Positions 18,608-27,207 of a stretch of DNA of 64,000 nucleotides are shown piece after piece (position 1 is the first letter of the stretch; each line of letters starts with the position of its first letter). The position numbers and the translations under genes were made by a program. The DNA comes from Paenibacillus sp. RC67. GTDB lineage: Bacteria > Bacillota > Bacilli > Paenibacillales > NBRC-103111. The stretch spans positions 1,840,001 through 1,904,000 of the forward strand of contig NZ_CP125098.1 in NCBI RefSeq assembly GCF_030020805.1, read 5' to 3'. The notes below the pieces were generated by a model. It did not search any database. It had not been told where the DNA came from and saw only the letters and a list, made by a program, of their open reading frames with translations.

Positions 18608-18645
18608 ATAGGGGCGCTGCGCCTTATGGCGCAAAATAAACCCTA
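18608..18645 (+). other. Leader hairpin before enolase-superfamily gene
   Basis: Nested inverted repeats in the 5' leader: TGCGCC TTAT GGCGCA at 18618-18633 inside TAGGG (18609-18613) and CCCTA (18641-18645). There is no T-run, so it is not a classical terminator. It could stabilise the mRNA. No riboswitch class is recognised. Confidence 0.4.
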
Positions 18646-18666
18646 ATCCATGCGGGAGGTAGAAAC

Positions 18667-19833
18667 ATGAAAATTATTGACGTAATGACAACACAAGTAC
18701 AGATTCCATTTCGTAAACCGGCGAAATGGTCGGGAGGGACAAGAAGAAGCGCTCCGGCTCTACTCGTTAAACTAATTACAGACGAGGGAATATTCGGTAT
18801 CGGGGAATGTGTAGGGCCAACCATACCAACGATTCAAACCATTGTTGAGAAGGAGTTCAAGCCTTTCCTTATAGGCTGCGATCCGATGCGAACCGAGTGG
18901 ATTCTTCACCGATTAGAGGAATATACGCTCAATTGGAAGCAATTGGGGCTGTATGCTTTGGCGGGAATCGATATTGCCCTGCTGGATCTCAAAGCCAAGG
19001 TACTGCAAACTCCATTATATAACTTGCTGGGCGGGATGTATCGCAGCCGCGTTGACTTTGCAGGTTATTTGTTTATTGACGAGCCGCTCGCCAATGCCAA
19101 AGACGCGGAGGAAATCGTACAGCAGGGGTACAAAGAAATCAAGATCAAGGTAGGGCGCGATGTCGAATTCGATACGGCGAGATTAAAGGAAATTCGTGCT
19201 GCTGTCGGCCCGAACGTCAAGCTAAGAATTGATGTCAATCAGAATTGGAGTGTGTCCACGGCTATCAAGGCAATTAATAAGATGGAGAAATACGATTTGC
19301 AATTGGTGGAGCAGCCTACTCCGTATTATGATATCGAGGGTCTGGCGCAGGTCAGCAAATCCGTGTCCGTACCCATCACTGCGGATGAGTCCTGCACGGA
19401 TTTTGAAAGCGCTATGAAACTAATTGATCAACGTGCCGTTGCTGCATTCACTGTGTATCCTTCCGAGGCAGGGGGCTTGCTGAAAGCCAAGCAAATTGTC
19501 GATTTGGCCAATGAAAACGGAATTTGGTGCGTTACGGGAACTTGGGCTGAGACAGGTATTGCAACCATGGCCAATGTCCATCTGATAGCCTCGTCCCGAA
19601 ACTTTCCATTTGCCAACGATACGCACTACGATTACTATCACAGCGATGTTTTAACAGAGAACCTGTCCTTCAGTAACGGACAAATGGTTGTTCCGAACAA
19701 GCCAGGTTTAGGCGTAGACTTGAGCGAGGAGCGTTTGGCCGCACTTTCGAAGGAAGAAGTTCGTGAGATGGTATTCTATGATTCACAACAGCAAGACGAT
19801 GAATTTATTCCTCGTATCGGAAATCTTCTATAA
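18667..19833 (+). CDS. Enolase-superfamily protein (mandelate racemase/muconate lactonizing type)
   Basis: A 388-aa (beta/alpha)7-beta barrel enzyme that abstracts a proton alpha to a carboxylate, cytoplasmic. GGAGG precedes the ATG. Visible catalytic parts are K-x-K in EIKIKVGRD (near 158), the metal ligands Asp in RIDVNQNW (about 188), Glu in LVEQP (about 213) and Asp in TADES (about 238). The second catalytic Lys of the MLE subgroup (normally IKLxKxGG) is replaced: the sequence reads VYPSEAGG, with Tyr at the Lys position. The C-terminal GTWAETGIATMANVHL is normal. It may be a one-base epimerase or a dehydratase. It leads an operon with a polar amino-acid importer and a HAD phosphatase. 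Confidence 0.88.
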   Translation: MKIIDVMTTQVQIPFRKPAKWSGGTRRSAPALLVKLITDEGIFGIGECVGPTIPTIQTIVEKEFKPFLIGCDPMRTEWILHRLEEYTLNWKQLGLYALAGIDIALLDLKAKVLQTPLYNLLGGMYRSRVDFAGYLFIDEPLANAKDAEEIVQQGYKEIKIKVGRDVEFDTARLKEIRAAVGPNVKLRIDVNQNWSVSTAIKAINKMEKYDLQLVEQPTPYYDIEGLAQVSKSVSVPITADESCTDFESAMKLIDQRAVAAFTVYPSEAGGLLKAKQIVDLANENGIWCVTGTWAETGIATMANVHLIASSRNFPFANDTHYDYYHSDVLTENLSFSNGQMVVPNKPGLGVDLSEERLAALSKEEVREMVFYDSQQQDDEFIPRIGNLL

Positions 19834-19862
19834 ATCTTCATGGTGGAAGTGAGGGGCTCTAT

Positions 19863-20687
19863 ATGAAAAAATTTCATATTGGTATATGGATAGTCTTGTC
19901 TTCACTAATCCTTGCAGTCACAGGGTGCTCTTTCACAGGAACCGCCAATACGAGCAACAGCGTAGAAAGTTCCATTTTATCGAAGGTTATTCAATCCAAA
20001 AAATTAAAGGTAGGAGTCATTCTCTCGTACCCGCCGTTTGGTTCTAAAGACAACCAAGGCAATCCTCAAGGCTATGACGTAGACATTGCCAAGGAATTGG
20101 CAAAATCGCTTAATGCGGAGCTTGAGATCATCGACGTCGATTCGTCTGCGCGAATTCCGGCTCTTGAAACAGGTAAAGTAGATGCCGTTATAGGCAGTTT
20201 CTCGCGTACCTACGAACGATTGCAGAAGGTCAATGTTTCTGCGCCTTATTCTGCTGCCAGTGAGAAAATGCTGGTCAAGAAGGAGAGCTCGATTCATCAA
20301 GTCCCGGATCTAAACGATAAGAAGGTTGCCGTAGTAAAGGGTTCGACCAATCAAGCCGTTACGGAGCTTGCTCCCAAAGCACAGCTTGCCTATTTCTCGA
20401 ATGCCGCGGAATGCGTTCTCGCGGTTAAAAATGGCCAAGCCGATGCGTTCGTTGAGGACGAGAGCTTCCTTGCTTACCAGGCCAAGCTTTACTCCGAGCT
20501 AAAAGTGGTCGGCGATCCGCTTGTGCCTACGCTTTATCAAGGCATAGCTGTCCGCAAAGGAGACCAGGACTGGTTGAATTACTTGAATTTCTTCGTATTC
20601 CAAATTAATAATCAAGGAACGAATAAAACGATATATACCAAGTGGTTCGGTATTAATCCTCCTTACCCGCTTAACCCGCAGTACTAG
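19863..20687 (+). CDS. Polar amino-acid ABC transporter binding lipoprotein
   Basis: A 274-aa SBP_bac_3-family protein. The signal peptide ends with lipobox LAVTGC (Cys about residue 22). The ligand-binding fold starts with KLKVGVILSYPPFGS and QGYDVDIAKELAKSLNAELE, typical of cystine/glutamine/histidine-binding proteins. The usual Arg that holds the ligand carboxylate is not obvious in SRTYERL. It is followed by a hairpin and two permeases plus an ATPase, a complete PAAT importer. The partner enzymes suggest an unusual amino acid or lactam-derived substrate. Confidence 0.92.
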   Translation: MKKFHIGIWIVLSSLILAVTGCSFTGTANTSNSVESSILSKVIQSKKLKVGVILSYPPFGSKDNQGNPQGYDVDIAKELAKSLNAELEIIDVDSSARIPALETGKVDAVIGSFSRTYERLQKVNVSAPYSAASEKMLVKKESSIHQVPDLNDKKVAVVKGSTNQAVTELAPKAQLAYFSNAAECVLAVKNGQADAFVEDESFLAYQAKLYSELKVVGDPLVPTLYQGIAVRKGDQDWLNYLNFFVFQINNQGTNKTIYTKWFGINPPYPLNPQY

Positions 20688-20702
20688 AACCAAGCATGAA
20701 TG

Positions 20703-20742
20703 CGAGGCCTGCTGCCCCAAAAAGGCGGGCCTCTTATTGTAA
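20703..20742 (+). terminator. Attenuator-like hairpin after binding-protein gene
   Basis: GAGGCCTGCTGCC pairs imperfectly with GGCGGGCCTC, followed by only a short TTATT run. It is probably a leaky terminator or 3' stabiliser that makes the binding protein more abundant than the permeases, as is common in such operons. Confidence 0.55.
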
Positions 20743-20754
20743 GGAGGAAACCAG

Positions 20755-21426
20755 ATGATATTCGATTGGTCTGTCCCCATCCGCAACCTGGATTATTTGG
20801 TGGGGGGAGCTGTTATGACCCTGTGGTTAACCGTTCTCGTTTTTGCTTTGTCTTTTGTTCTCGGGGTTATCTTGGCGGTATGTCGGTTTAATAAACAAAT
20901 CTATCCTGTCTACTTCGTTTCAACGATGTATGTGGAGTTAATTCGCAACACACCCGCTCTTGTCCAAGTCTTTTTTATTTATTTCGGTCTTCCCCAGTTC
21001 GGCATCCATTTTACGCCCATTGAAGCAGGCATTATAGCTTTGACCATCAACAATTCAGCTTATATGGCGGAGATTATAAGAGCCGGTATTCAATCGATAT
21101 CCAAAGGGCAATGGGAAGCAAGTAAAGCTTTAGGGCTTACCTACACGCAAATGTTTAAATATGTCATTTTCCCGCAAGCATGCAAGCATATTTTTCCAGT
21201 CACCGCGAATCAGTTTATTATGGTTATCTTCAATACGAGTTTGCTCGCAATTCTTGACGTTAAAGAACTTACCGACCGAGCTTTAATATTGAACGGTCAG
21301 ACATTCAGGACGTTAGAGATATTTGTTTTCGTTACCGGAATTTATTATGTGCTGTATTTTATAGTTTCCACGGTATTGCATTGGGCAAATCGCCGATTAT
21401 TTCCTATTAAACGTGAAGTAAGGTGA
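20755..21426 (+). CDS. Amino-acid ABC transporter permease
   Basis: A 223-aa PAAT-family permease (HisM/GlnP type). AAGGAGG precedes the ATG. Family motifs include VELIRNTPALVQVFFIYFGL and the EAA loop QWEASKALGLTYTQMFKYVI. Four to five membrane helices are apparent. The stop overlaps an alternative start of the next permease, with which it forms the channel. Confidence 0.94.
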   Translation: MIFDWSVPIRNLDYLVGGAVMTLWLTVLVFALSFVLGVILAVCRFNKQIYPVYFVSTMYVELIRNTPALVQVFFIYFGLPQFGIHFTPIEAGIIALTINNSAYMAEIIRAGIQSISKGQWEASKALGLTYTQMFKYVIFPQACKHIFPVTANQFIMVIFNTSLLAILDVKELTDRALILNGQTFRTLEIFVFVTGIYYVLYFIVSTVLHWANRRLFPIKREVR

Positions 21427-21431
21427 CAACT

Positions 21432-22079
21432 ATGGATTGGAGCGTAATCTATGAGTACCGATATCTTTTATGGGACGGATTTATAGTAACTTGCAAGCTT
21501 TCCATTACAGCCATTGTTTTGGGTACACTAGCCGGATTGATAGTAAGCATGGCTAAGACTAGCGGGGCAAAGTGGTTAAAAGCCCCATTTGAAGCGTATA
21601 TTCAACTGTTTCGTGGCTCGCCGCTTCTCATCCAGCTATTCATGTTTTATTTCGGTTTATCTTATGTTGGAGTAAATATTAATGTATTCGAAGCGACCAC
21701 AATCGTATTTACTTTGTACTCAGGCGCATATATTGCCGAAATATTCAGAGCCGGAATAGAATCAATCCCCAAGGGGCAGTTCGAGGCAGCCAAGGCTCTT
21801 GGTTTCTCCTATCTTCTCCTCATGTCCAAAATCATACTTCCTCAAACTTTAAAGGTAGCCCTGCCGCCATTAATCGGATTTTATATCACACTAATCAAGG
21901 ACACATCTATAGCATCCGTCGTCGGTTATGTGGAACTGTTAAATCAGGGAAAGGCGATTATGAATATTTCTGGCAAACCATTTGAAATTTTACTGTGCAT
22001 ATCTCTTGTATACTTTATCCTATGTTATCCGCTCTCTTTGTTTGTAACCTGGATGGAAAGGAGAATTTACATTAAATGA
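21432..22079 (+). CDS. Amino-acid ABC transporter permease
   Basis: PAAT-family permease of about 215 aa. ATG 21432 is preferred because AAGGTG lies six bases upstream; GTG 21423 is the alternative. Motifs are [20 protein letters not shown] and the EAA loop [20 protein letters not shown]. It overlaps the ATPase gene by four bases (ATGA). Confidence 0.94.
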   Translation: MDWSVIYEYRYLLWDGFIVTCKLSITAIVLGTLAGLIVSMAKTSGAKWLKAPFEAYIQLFRGSPLLIQLFMFYFGLSYVGVNINVFEATTIVFTLYSGAYIAEIFRAGIESIPKGQFEAAKALGFSYLLLMSKIILPQTLKVALPPLIGFYITLIKDTSIASVVGYVELLNQGKAIMNISGKPFEILLCISLVYFILCYPLSLFVTWMERRIYIK

Positions 22080-22804
22080 TTTCATTACAACATCTGAACA
22101 AATCGTTCGGTCAGCTTAAAATTCTTCACGATGTATCCCTTCAAGTGAAACAAGGGGAAGTTGTGGTTGTCATCGGTCCGAGCGGCTCCGGTAAAAGCAC
22201 CATGCTTCGTTGCATCAACCATTTGGAATCTATCGATTCGGGGGAGATTACTATAGAGGGGCTACCGGCAACAGGGAAGAAACGGACTATCAGGAGGATG
22301 GGAACGGAAGTGGGGATGGTTTTCCAATCATTCAATTTGTTTCCGCATTTAACCGTTTTTGATAATATTGCCTTAGGGCCCCGCCATGTACGTAAATTAA
22401 ATCGAAAGCAAGAAAAGGAAATCGTCGAGAATCTTCTTATGAAGGTAGGCCTTCTCGATAAAAAAGACCGATACCCGGAGCAGCTGTCGGGCGGGCAGCA
22501 GCAGCGAATAGCCATTGCACGTGCACTGGCGATGCAACCTAAAGTGATGCTGTTCGATGAGCCTACTTCCGCCTTGGACCCTGAGCTGGTCGGTGAAGTT
22601 TTATCCGTCATGAAAGAACTGGCAAAGGAAGGCATGACGATGATTATAGTGACTCACGAAATGAATTTTGCCCGGGAAGTAGCCGATCGTGTTGTTGTAA
22701 TGGCAGAAGGACGTATTATTGAGCAAGGTTCACCGGAGACCATCTTTACCCATCCGCAAAATGCCAGAACTCAAGAATTTCTTAAAGCAGTCATCCAACG
22801 ATAG
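22076..22804 (+). CDS. Amino-acid ABC transporter ATP-binding protein (GlnQ type)
   Basis: A 242-aa ATPase of the PAAT family that drives import through the two preceding permeases. Walker A is GPSGSGKST (about 32-40), the Q-loop is [15 protein letters not shown], the signature is LSGGQQQR, Walker B is [13 protein letters not shown] and the switch His is in IVTHEM. All catalytic residues are present. It is translationally coupled to the second permease. Confidence 0.96.
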   Translation: MISLQHLNKSFGQLKILHDVSLQVKQGEVVVVIGPSGSGKSTMLRCINHLESIDSGEITIEGLPATGKKRTIRRMGTEVGMVFQSFNLFPHLTVFDNIALGPRHVRKLNRKQEKEIVENLLMKVGLLDKKDRYPEQLSGGQQQRIAIARALAMQPKVMLFDEPTSALDPELVGEVLSVMKELAKEGMTMIIVTHEMNFAREVADRVVVMAEGRIIEQGSPETIFTHPQNARTQEFLKAVIQR

Positions 22805-22818
22805 GAGGCAGTGATTGT

Positions 22819-23574
22819 ATGAAGGTCACGGAATTACGTATTGGAACGCATAAAATTAAAGCTCAGGCGGTCGGTTTTGATAAGGATGGAACGTTATTCG
22901 ACGCACTGAGCTATTGGAGATATATGGATCAGATCCGCAAAGAGCTGTTTTTGAACATCGTCGGTTCCGGCCATGAAAAAGCCTGGGAATCCATCATGGG
23001 TTTCATCCACCCCGATGCAATCAACTATAATGGTGTGCTGGCTGTGGCTACGACTGAGGAAGAAATCGTACTGGTTGCCGGTGTCATGTTCCAATTGTAC
23101 GGCTGGCCCTGGTTTCAATGCAAGAAATTAGCCAGAGATTTATTCATAGAAGCCGATAAGAAGTTGGATTACAGCCAGGCTTTTGCCCCTGCTCCCGGCG
23201 TTCCGGATTTGCTTATGCAATTAAAGAGCGCTGACATGGAAGTGGGCATACTGACTTCGGACAGTTCGTTAAGAACAGAAGCTTGTATGGAGCTACTAGG
23301 CATGCATGGAGCTTTGGATTTTATCGTAACTCCTGAAAAAGTTGAGAATGGCAAACCGTCCCCCGATATGGTCTTATTAGCTTGCAAACAGTTGGGTATC
23401 GATCCGGGGAGTATGGTTGTTGTAGGCGATTCCATCGTGGATATGCGTATGGCCAAAGATGCGGGAAGCATTGCGGTAGGTCTGGTTACACATGAAGGGT
23501 CCGAAGACATATTAAGAGAAGAAGCGGATTATCTTATTCGCTCGTTAACGGAAATCGAGATTGTGTTCTCGTAA
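22819..23574 (+). CDS. HAD-family hydrolase (phosphoglycolate phosphatase-like)
   Basis: A 251-aa HAD phosphatase. GGAGG precedes the ATG. Motif I is FDKDGTLFD (nucleophile D21, acid D23), motif II is ILTSDSS, the motif III Lys is in VENGKPSPDM, and motif IV is VVGDSIVDMRMAKDAG. A helical cap lies between motifs I and II. As last gene of the operon it may dephosphorylate a pathway intermediate; the substrate is not predictable. Confidence 0.9.
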   Translation: MKVTELRIGTHKIKAQAVGFDKDGTLFDALSYWRYMDQIRKELFLNIVGSGHEKAWESIMGFIHPDAINYNGVLAVATTEEEIVLVAGVMFQLYGWPWFQCKKLARDLFIEADKKLDYSQAFAPAPGVPDLLMQLKSADMEVGILTSDSSLRTEACMELLGMHGALDFIVTPEKVENGKPSPDMVLLACKQLGIDPGSMVVVGDSIVDMRMAKDAGSIAVGLVTHEGSEDILREEADYLIRSLTEIEIVFS

Positions 23575-23598
23575 TGATTATTCATAATGCAATAAAAA

Positions 23599-23640
23599 AA
23601 GCGGACCTCTGAATGATTTTCAAGGGTCCGCTTGTTTCTT
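23599..23640 (+). terminator. Terminator of the enolase/amino-acid importer operon
   Basis: A 9-bp stem, AAGCGGACC (23599-23607) with GGTCCGCTT (23625-23633), is followed by GTTTCTT. A-rich bases upstream would give a T-run on the other strand as well, so it may work in both directions. Confidence 0.82.
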
Positions 23641-23758
23641 ATCGCCCACAAATATAAGTTTCCGGGTCTAACCCTAACCCTTGAGATGATTGACAATTTG
23701 TCTATTAATTCCGGAAGTGTTTATTAAGTCCATGGTGAGACTCTAAAAAACGGATTCA

Positions 23759-24244
23759 TTAGTTTATTAATTGAACAAATTCCTCCGGATTGGATCGGAT
23801 ATACCCACTAATCCTCTCAATGCTTTCTGGAAGGAGGCTTTGAAATCTTGCAAATAGAGGGTGGAGACTTGCTTGAAGCTCCGTATTGTGTTCGGGTTGA
23901 ATTCCCTTATCATGAGCTTCAAGAATCGTTTCCGATTCCTCCAGCAGTTGGATCAAGGAATATTCACTAAAGAATCGCAAACCGCTGATAACGCCAGACC
24001 AGTAACCTGGTTGCTCGATCAAGTACGATAACCAAGAGTAATAATCAACTGCTGAATTTTGTGCGGGATACAACAATCTGAACATAAACATAGCTTGTTG
24101 ACTACGGTTAAGCTCGGTCATAATCTGAATTTTTTCAGATGGGTCACTTACTCGCATCTGCACAAGGGTCGGTTCCGTGCACCTAATAAAAAGCTCAGTA
24201 CTACCTAATGAATTAAACTCCTGTTGCTCTATTTCCAATAACAT
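23759..24244 (-). CDS. Hypothetical protein (161 aa)
   Basis: I do not recognise a family. The gene looks real: AAGGAGGGTG lies eight bases upstream of the ATG and the whole frame is open. The protein is cytoplasmic, acidic, probably mostly helical, with no signal peptide, membrane helix or Cys cluster. Segments such as MTELNRSQQAMFMFRLLYPA and FFSEYSLIQLLEESETILEA are amphipathic. It lies 50 bp downstream of a TetR-family gene on the same strand and could be co-transcribed with it. Confidence 0.7.
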   Translation of the reverse strand: MLLEIEQQEFNSLGSTELFIRCTEPTLVQMRVSDPSEKIQIMTELNRSQQAMFMFRLLYPAQNSAVDYYSWLSYLIEQPGYWSGVISGLRFFSEYSLIQLLEESETILEAHDKGIQPEHNTELQASLHPLFARFQSLLPESIERISGYIRSNPEEFVQLIN

Positions 24245-24311
24245 AATATCACCCTCCTTATGACATCATATTTTTGATTGATTTATAAGTCAATATTAAA
24301 ATCAAAAAAAT

Positions 24312-24965
24312 TTATGGATGCTTAAATAAAGCAACGGACGACCCTACCACTTGATCCAAAACTTTTCTCAGTTGTTCCTTCAATTCTGCATCAGGGATTC
24401 CATGAGTGACAAGCTCTTGCCGCATTTGATCCAAATAATGCATCCCTTGAGAGACAGACCCCCAGAATTGCACAGCCATCAGGCTAGCGTCGCCTTGTTG
24501 AAGGGCACCTTGTCTGATCCCTTTTTCAATGGCTTGAGTCATAGGCTGCATAAAGCTTTTAACCCATTCGAACGGAGAAAATTCATCTGGGGAGTACAAG
24601 TGATGCAAATCCAAGCTAATCCGCGTATAAAAGCGAGGGATTGCCGGATTATCCAGTACACGCTCACAAACGATCCGGGTATAATTTTTAAACAAATCCA
24701 AATCCGGACTCTCATGCTCAAAATAGGACTTCGTAAATCGTTCGGACTCATCCATCATATATTCATATAGTTCACGGAACAAAGTTTTCTTGTTTTTGAA
24801 ATAATAAAAAACCAGCCCATGGGCAAGACCGGATTGATCCGCTATATCTCCCATTTCAGATGCTGCATAGCCTTTATCGACATAAACGCGAAGAGCCGCC
24901 TGTAATATTTCTTGTTTCCGCTGTTGACGAATTTCTTCATTTTGTTCTTTAGTACGAGGAGACAT
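24312..24965 (-). CDS. TetR/AcrR-family transcriptional regulator
   Basis: Repressor of about 217 aa. The frame opens at 25016, but ATG 24965 (MSPRTKEQNEEIRQQRKQ) has AAAGGTG upstream and gives the usual TetR length. The N-terminal HTH reads ILQAALRVYVDKGYAASEMG and LAHGLVFYYFKNKKTLFREL. The C-terminal ligand domain is variable. It is divergent from the acetyltransferase at 25128, and an inverted repeat in the shared intergenic region is a possible operator. Confidence 0.9.
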   Translation of the reverse strand: MSPRTKEQNEEIRQQRKQEILQAALRVYVDKGYAASEMGDIADQSGLAHGLVFYYFKNKKTLFRELYEYMMDESERFTKSYFEHESPDLDLFKNYTRIVCERVLDNPAIPRFYTRISLDLHHLYSPDEFSPFEWVKSFMQPMTQAIEKGIRQGALQQGDASLMAVQFWGSVSQGMHYLDQMRQELVTHGIPDAELKEQLRKVLDQVVGSSVALFKHP

Positions 24966-24994
24966 GTCTTTATTCACCTTTTTATTTGACTTGT

Positions 24995-25077
24995 TTGGTG
25001 CAGCATAAGAATACAATTATGGGCCAGGGTAAGTCAACATTGCCCATTTTTCCCTCTGCACCAACTTGCGATATAAT
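24995..25077. promoter_or_regulatory. Divergent TetR/acetyltransferase control region
   Basis: Minus-strand promoter for the TetR gene: TTGACT (25032-25037), 18-bp spacer, TATTCT (25008-25013). Plus-strand -10 for the acetyltransferase: TATAAT (25072-25077), with a weak -35. A perfect 9-bp inverted repeat, TTGGTGCAG (24995-25003) and CTGCACCAA (25056-25064), brackets the region; each half lies next to one promoter. A shorter ATGGGC/GCCCAT pair lies between. These are plausible TetR operator half-sites. Confidence 0.5.
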
Positions 25078-25127
25078 ACAATCAAATTCAATTTCCTCAA
25101 AATCCCTACATAAAAGGAGAAATGATC

Positions 25128-25715
25128 ATGACTGAAAAAGAAAAAGCGCAAAAAGGACTGCTGTACGATGCTAATAACGACAAGGCTTTAATAGAAGAGC
25201 GTCTTTATGCCAAGAGTATGTGCTATGAATACAATCAACTGCATCCGCAGAAGATGGAGGAGAGGACAGCACTGTTGAAAAAATTGCTCGGGAAAACGTC
25301 AGAGCAGTTTCTTATCGAGCAGCCCTTTGTTTGCGATTATGGCTACAATATCGAGATTGGTGATAATTTCTATATCAATCATAACAGTATCATGCTGGAT
25401 GGGGCTAAAATTACTTTCGGCGACAATGTGTTTATCGCGCCAAATTGCGCCTTTTACACGGCGGGCCATCCGCTGGATGTGGAGCAGCGTAATCAGGGAT
25501 TGGAATACGCCTACCCGATTACTGTTGGGAGCAACGTTTGGATCGGTGGTGGAGTAACAGTTCTGCCAGGCGTGACGATCGGGGATAACACTGTCATTGG
25601 CTCGGGAAGCGTGGTCACCAAGGATATTCCCGCTAATGTTATTGCCGTGGGCAACCCATGCCGTGTCATCCGAGAAATTACGGAAGCGGATAAAACCAAA
25701 TATCGCAGGGATTGA
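25128..25715 (+). CDS. maa: Maltose/galactoside O-acetyltransferase
   Basis: Acetyl-CoA-dependent sugar O-acetyltransferase of about 195 aa with a left-handed beta-helix. ATG 25128 is preferred because AAGGAG sits eight bases upstream. The N-terminal Mac domain is visible (LLYDANNDKALIEERLYAK). Hexapeptide repeats follow, then the active-site His in FYTAGHPLD and VGSNVWIGGGVTVLPGVTIG near the C-terminus. Length and motif order match Maa/LacA. Acetylation of surplus imported sugars is the usual role. Confidence 0.95.
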   Translation: MTEKEKAQKGLLYDANNDKALIEERLYAKSMCYEYNQLHPQKMEERTALLKKLLGKTSEQFLIEQPFVCDYGYNIEIGDNFYINHNSIMLDGAKITFGDNVFIAPNCAFYTAGHPLDVEQRNQGLEYAYPITVGSNVWIGGGVTVLPGVTIGDNTVIGSGSVVTKDIPANVIAVGNPCRVIREITEADKTKYRRD

Positions 25716-25816
25716 TAAATAGTCCGATTCACGTGGTAGAGCCATTGGGAGAGGTTGGTAGCCTTCCCCAAAGGCTCATAGGAAGCGACAACTTTCGCAG
25801 CATATAAATCTAGCAG

Positions 25817-25858
25817 CAGCAAGCCAAGCGGTCACCTCGTTTGGCTTGTTATTTTTTT
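25817..25858 (+). terminator. Terminator after acetyltransferase
   Basis: CAAGCCAA (25820-25827) pairs with TTGGCTTG (25841-25848), followed by TTATTTTTTT. The rest of the 395-bp gap to 26111 is AT-rich, with short TATACAAT/TACAATTG-type boxes that may be promoters of the c-di-GMP genes; nothing else was recognised there. Confidence 0.85.
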
Positions 25859-26110
25859 GTGTATACGAACTTGGTCAATGAATAATTCTTTTTCAATATT
25901 TAATAGGTAATAGGAACTAGAGCGAAAAAAAGAAGATTTTGTCTTTTTTAGGGCGGTCTGACCTAACAATTGTAAAATTATTGTCGATTAATGTATACAA
26001 TAGCTAGATTTGCAGGGAGAATTCATTTAAAATTGAATAATGTGTTTGTAAAATTATACAATTGTACAGCTCTATGAAGTACCTTTAATAGGAAGAAAGG
26101 AATATTGACA

Positions 26111-26841
26111 ATGCAAGACTTAAAATCCGGTTACTCGTTCTCGCATGTATATCAGCCTATTGTCTATATGAACAATAGAGAGGTACTGGGATTCGAAGCA
26201 CTGATTCGAAGCAACAGAGGAAATCCCGAGCAGTTGTTTGAGAAGGCACGTCAAGACGATAAACTGTTCGACCTGGATACGCAATCCGTTCTGGGAGCGG
26301 TAGAGCAGTGCAATGCAATGATGACTATGGCTAAGAAAAGTCAGCTGTTTGTTAACATATATCCGTCCACGCTGCTGCATCAAGATTTTACTTCCTTTCT
26401 GGATTTGCTTCTTCAACAGCGCACGAACCATGAACTGGACATCGTCTTTGAAATTAACGAAGCGATTGAAGAGTTTGATACATGGAAGGAATTGCTTGAT
26501 CAAAATATATTAAAGCTGCTGCAAAAAAAGCTATTCTCATCGCTTTCGATGACGTTGGCGAAGGAGCCATTTCTTTAAAACAATTGGTAGACTTTGAGCC
26601 AGACTATATTAAATTGTCCAAATATTTTACTAACGGATTAGAGCATTCAAGAGGCAAACAGAAAGTCATCAAAATGCTAGCCGATTTTTGCGGCGAACAA
26701 TCCAAACTCATAGTAGAGGGCATTGAGAACGAGCGGCAATTTGAAATCCTTGAGCAGCTGGGCGTCATTTATGGTCAAGGTTATTTATTTGCCAAGCCTC
26801 AGCCATTGGAAAATCTTATGTTCGCCAAATCCATTTTGTAA
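26111..26841 (+). pseudogene. EAL-domain c-di-GMP phosphodiesterase, frameshifted or -1 frameshift-encoded
   Basis: About 243 aa if joined. ATG 26111 follows AAAGGA. Frame 1 (to TAA 26576-26578) carries GFEALIR (EAL Glu), NIYPSTL and VFEINE. Frame 2 carries IAFDDVGEGAISLKQL, DYIKLSK, IVEGIEN and GQGYLFAKP, so all catalytic and metal residues of an active EAL domain are present across both. The break is at an A7 run (26523-26529). Read in the zero frame it is A AAA AAG, a strong -1 slippery heptamer, and a -1 shift there exactly restores LLQKKAILIAFDD. A missing A from sequencing or mutation would look the same. Downstream are a small unknown gene and a CBS-GGDEF gene in one operon. Confidence 0.85.
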
Positions 26842-26853
26842 AGGGAGTTTACC

Positions 26854-27207
26854 ATGAGCAATAAATTGAATTACTCTCGCAGAGCAAGCTTATCGATGAA
26901 ATTAACCGAATTCGAAGTGCCTCCTATGCAGGATTTGCTGATTATCGGCAGGGGGGCTCCTATAGGCCCGGAGGCCGTGAGAAGAATGGCCGAAGCGTTA
27001 TCGCCAGAGCAATTCTCGATACTTAAAGTAGATCATCCCAAGGTGGAAGCGGTTTTATTAAGAAAATCACTGCTTGAGATGTTGGATAAACAGATGCTTC
27101 TGGAGATCATACTCGGAGAGGCCGACAGGCTGATCAATGAGCAGATGGTATTGAAGGCGGAGTTGAACATTACGATATCCATTCAACGGGAGGTTGAACT
27201 TCAGTGA
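26854..27207 (+). CDS. Hypothetical protein in c-di-GMP operon (117 aa)
   Basis: Not recognised. The start ATG follows AAAGGGAG 13 bases after the EAL stop, and the stop overlaps the CBS-GGDEF start. The N-terminus is basic (NKLNYSRRASLSMKLTEF). The middle is helical (LLRKSLLEMLDKQMLLEIIL) and the end is strand-like (LKAELNITISIQREVEL). No signal peptide or membrane helix. Conserved packing between EAL and GGDEF genes suggests a connector or partner protein for the c-di-GMP enzymes. Confidence 0.7.
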   Translation: MSNKLNYSRRASLSMKLTEFEVPPMQDLLIIGRGAPIGPEAVRRMAEALSPEQFSILKVDHPKVEAVLLRKSLLEMLDKQMLLEIILGEADRLINEQMVLKAELNITISIQREVELQ

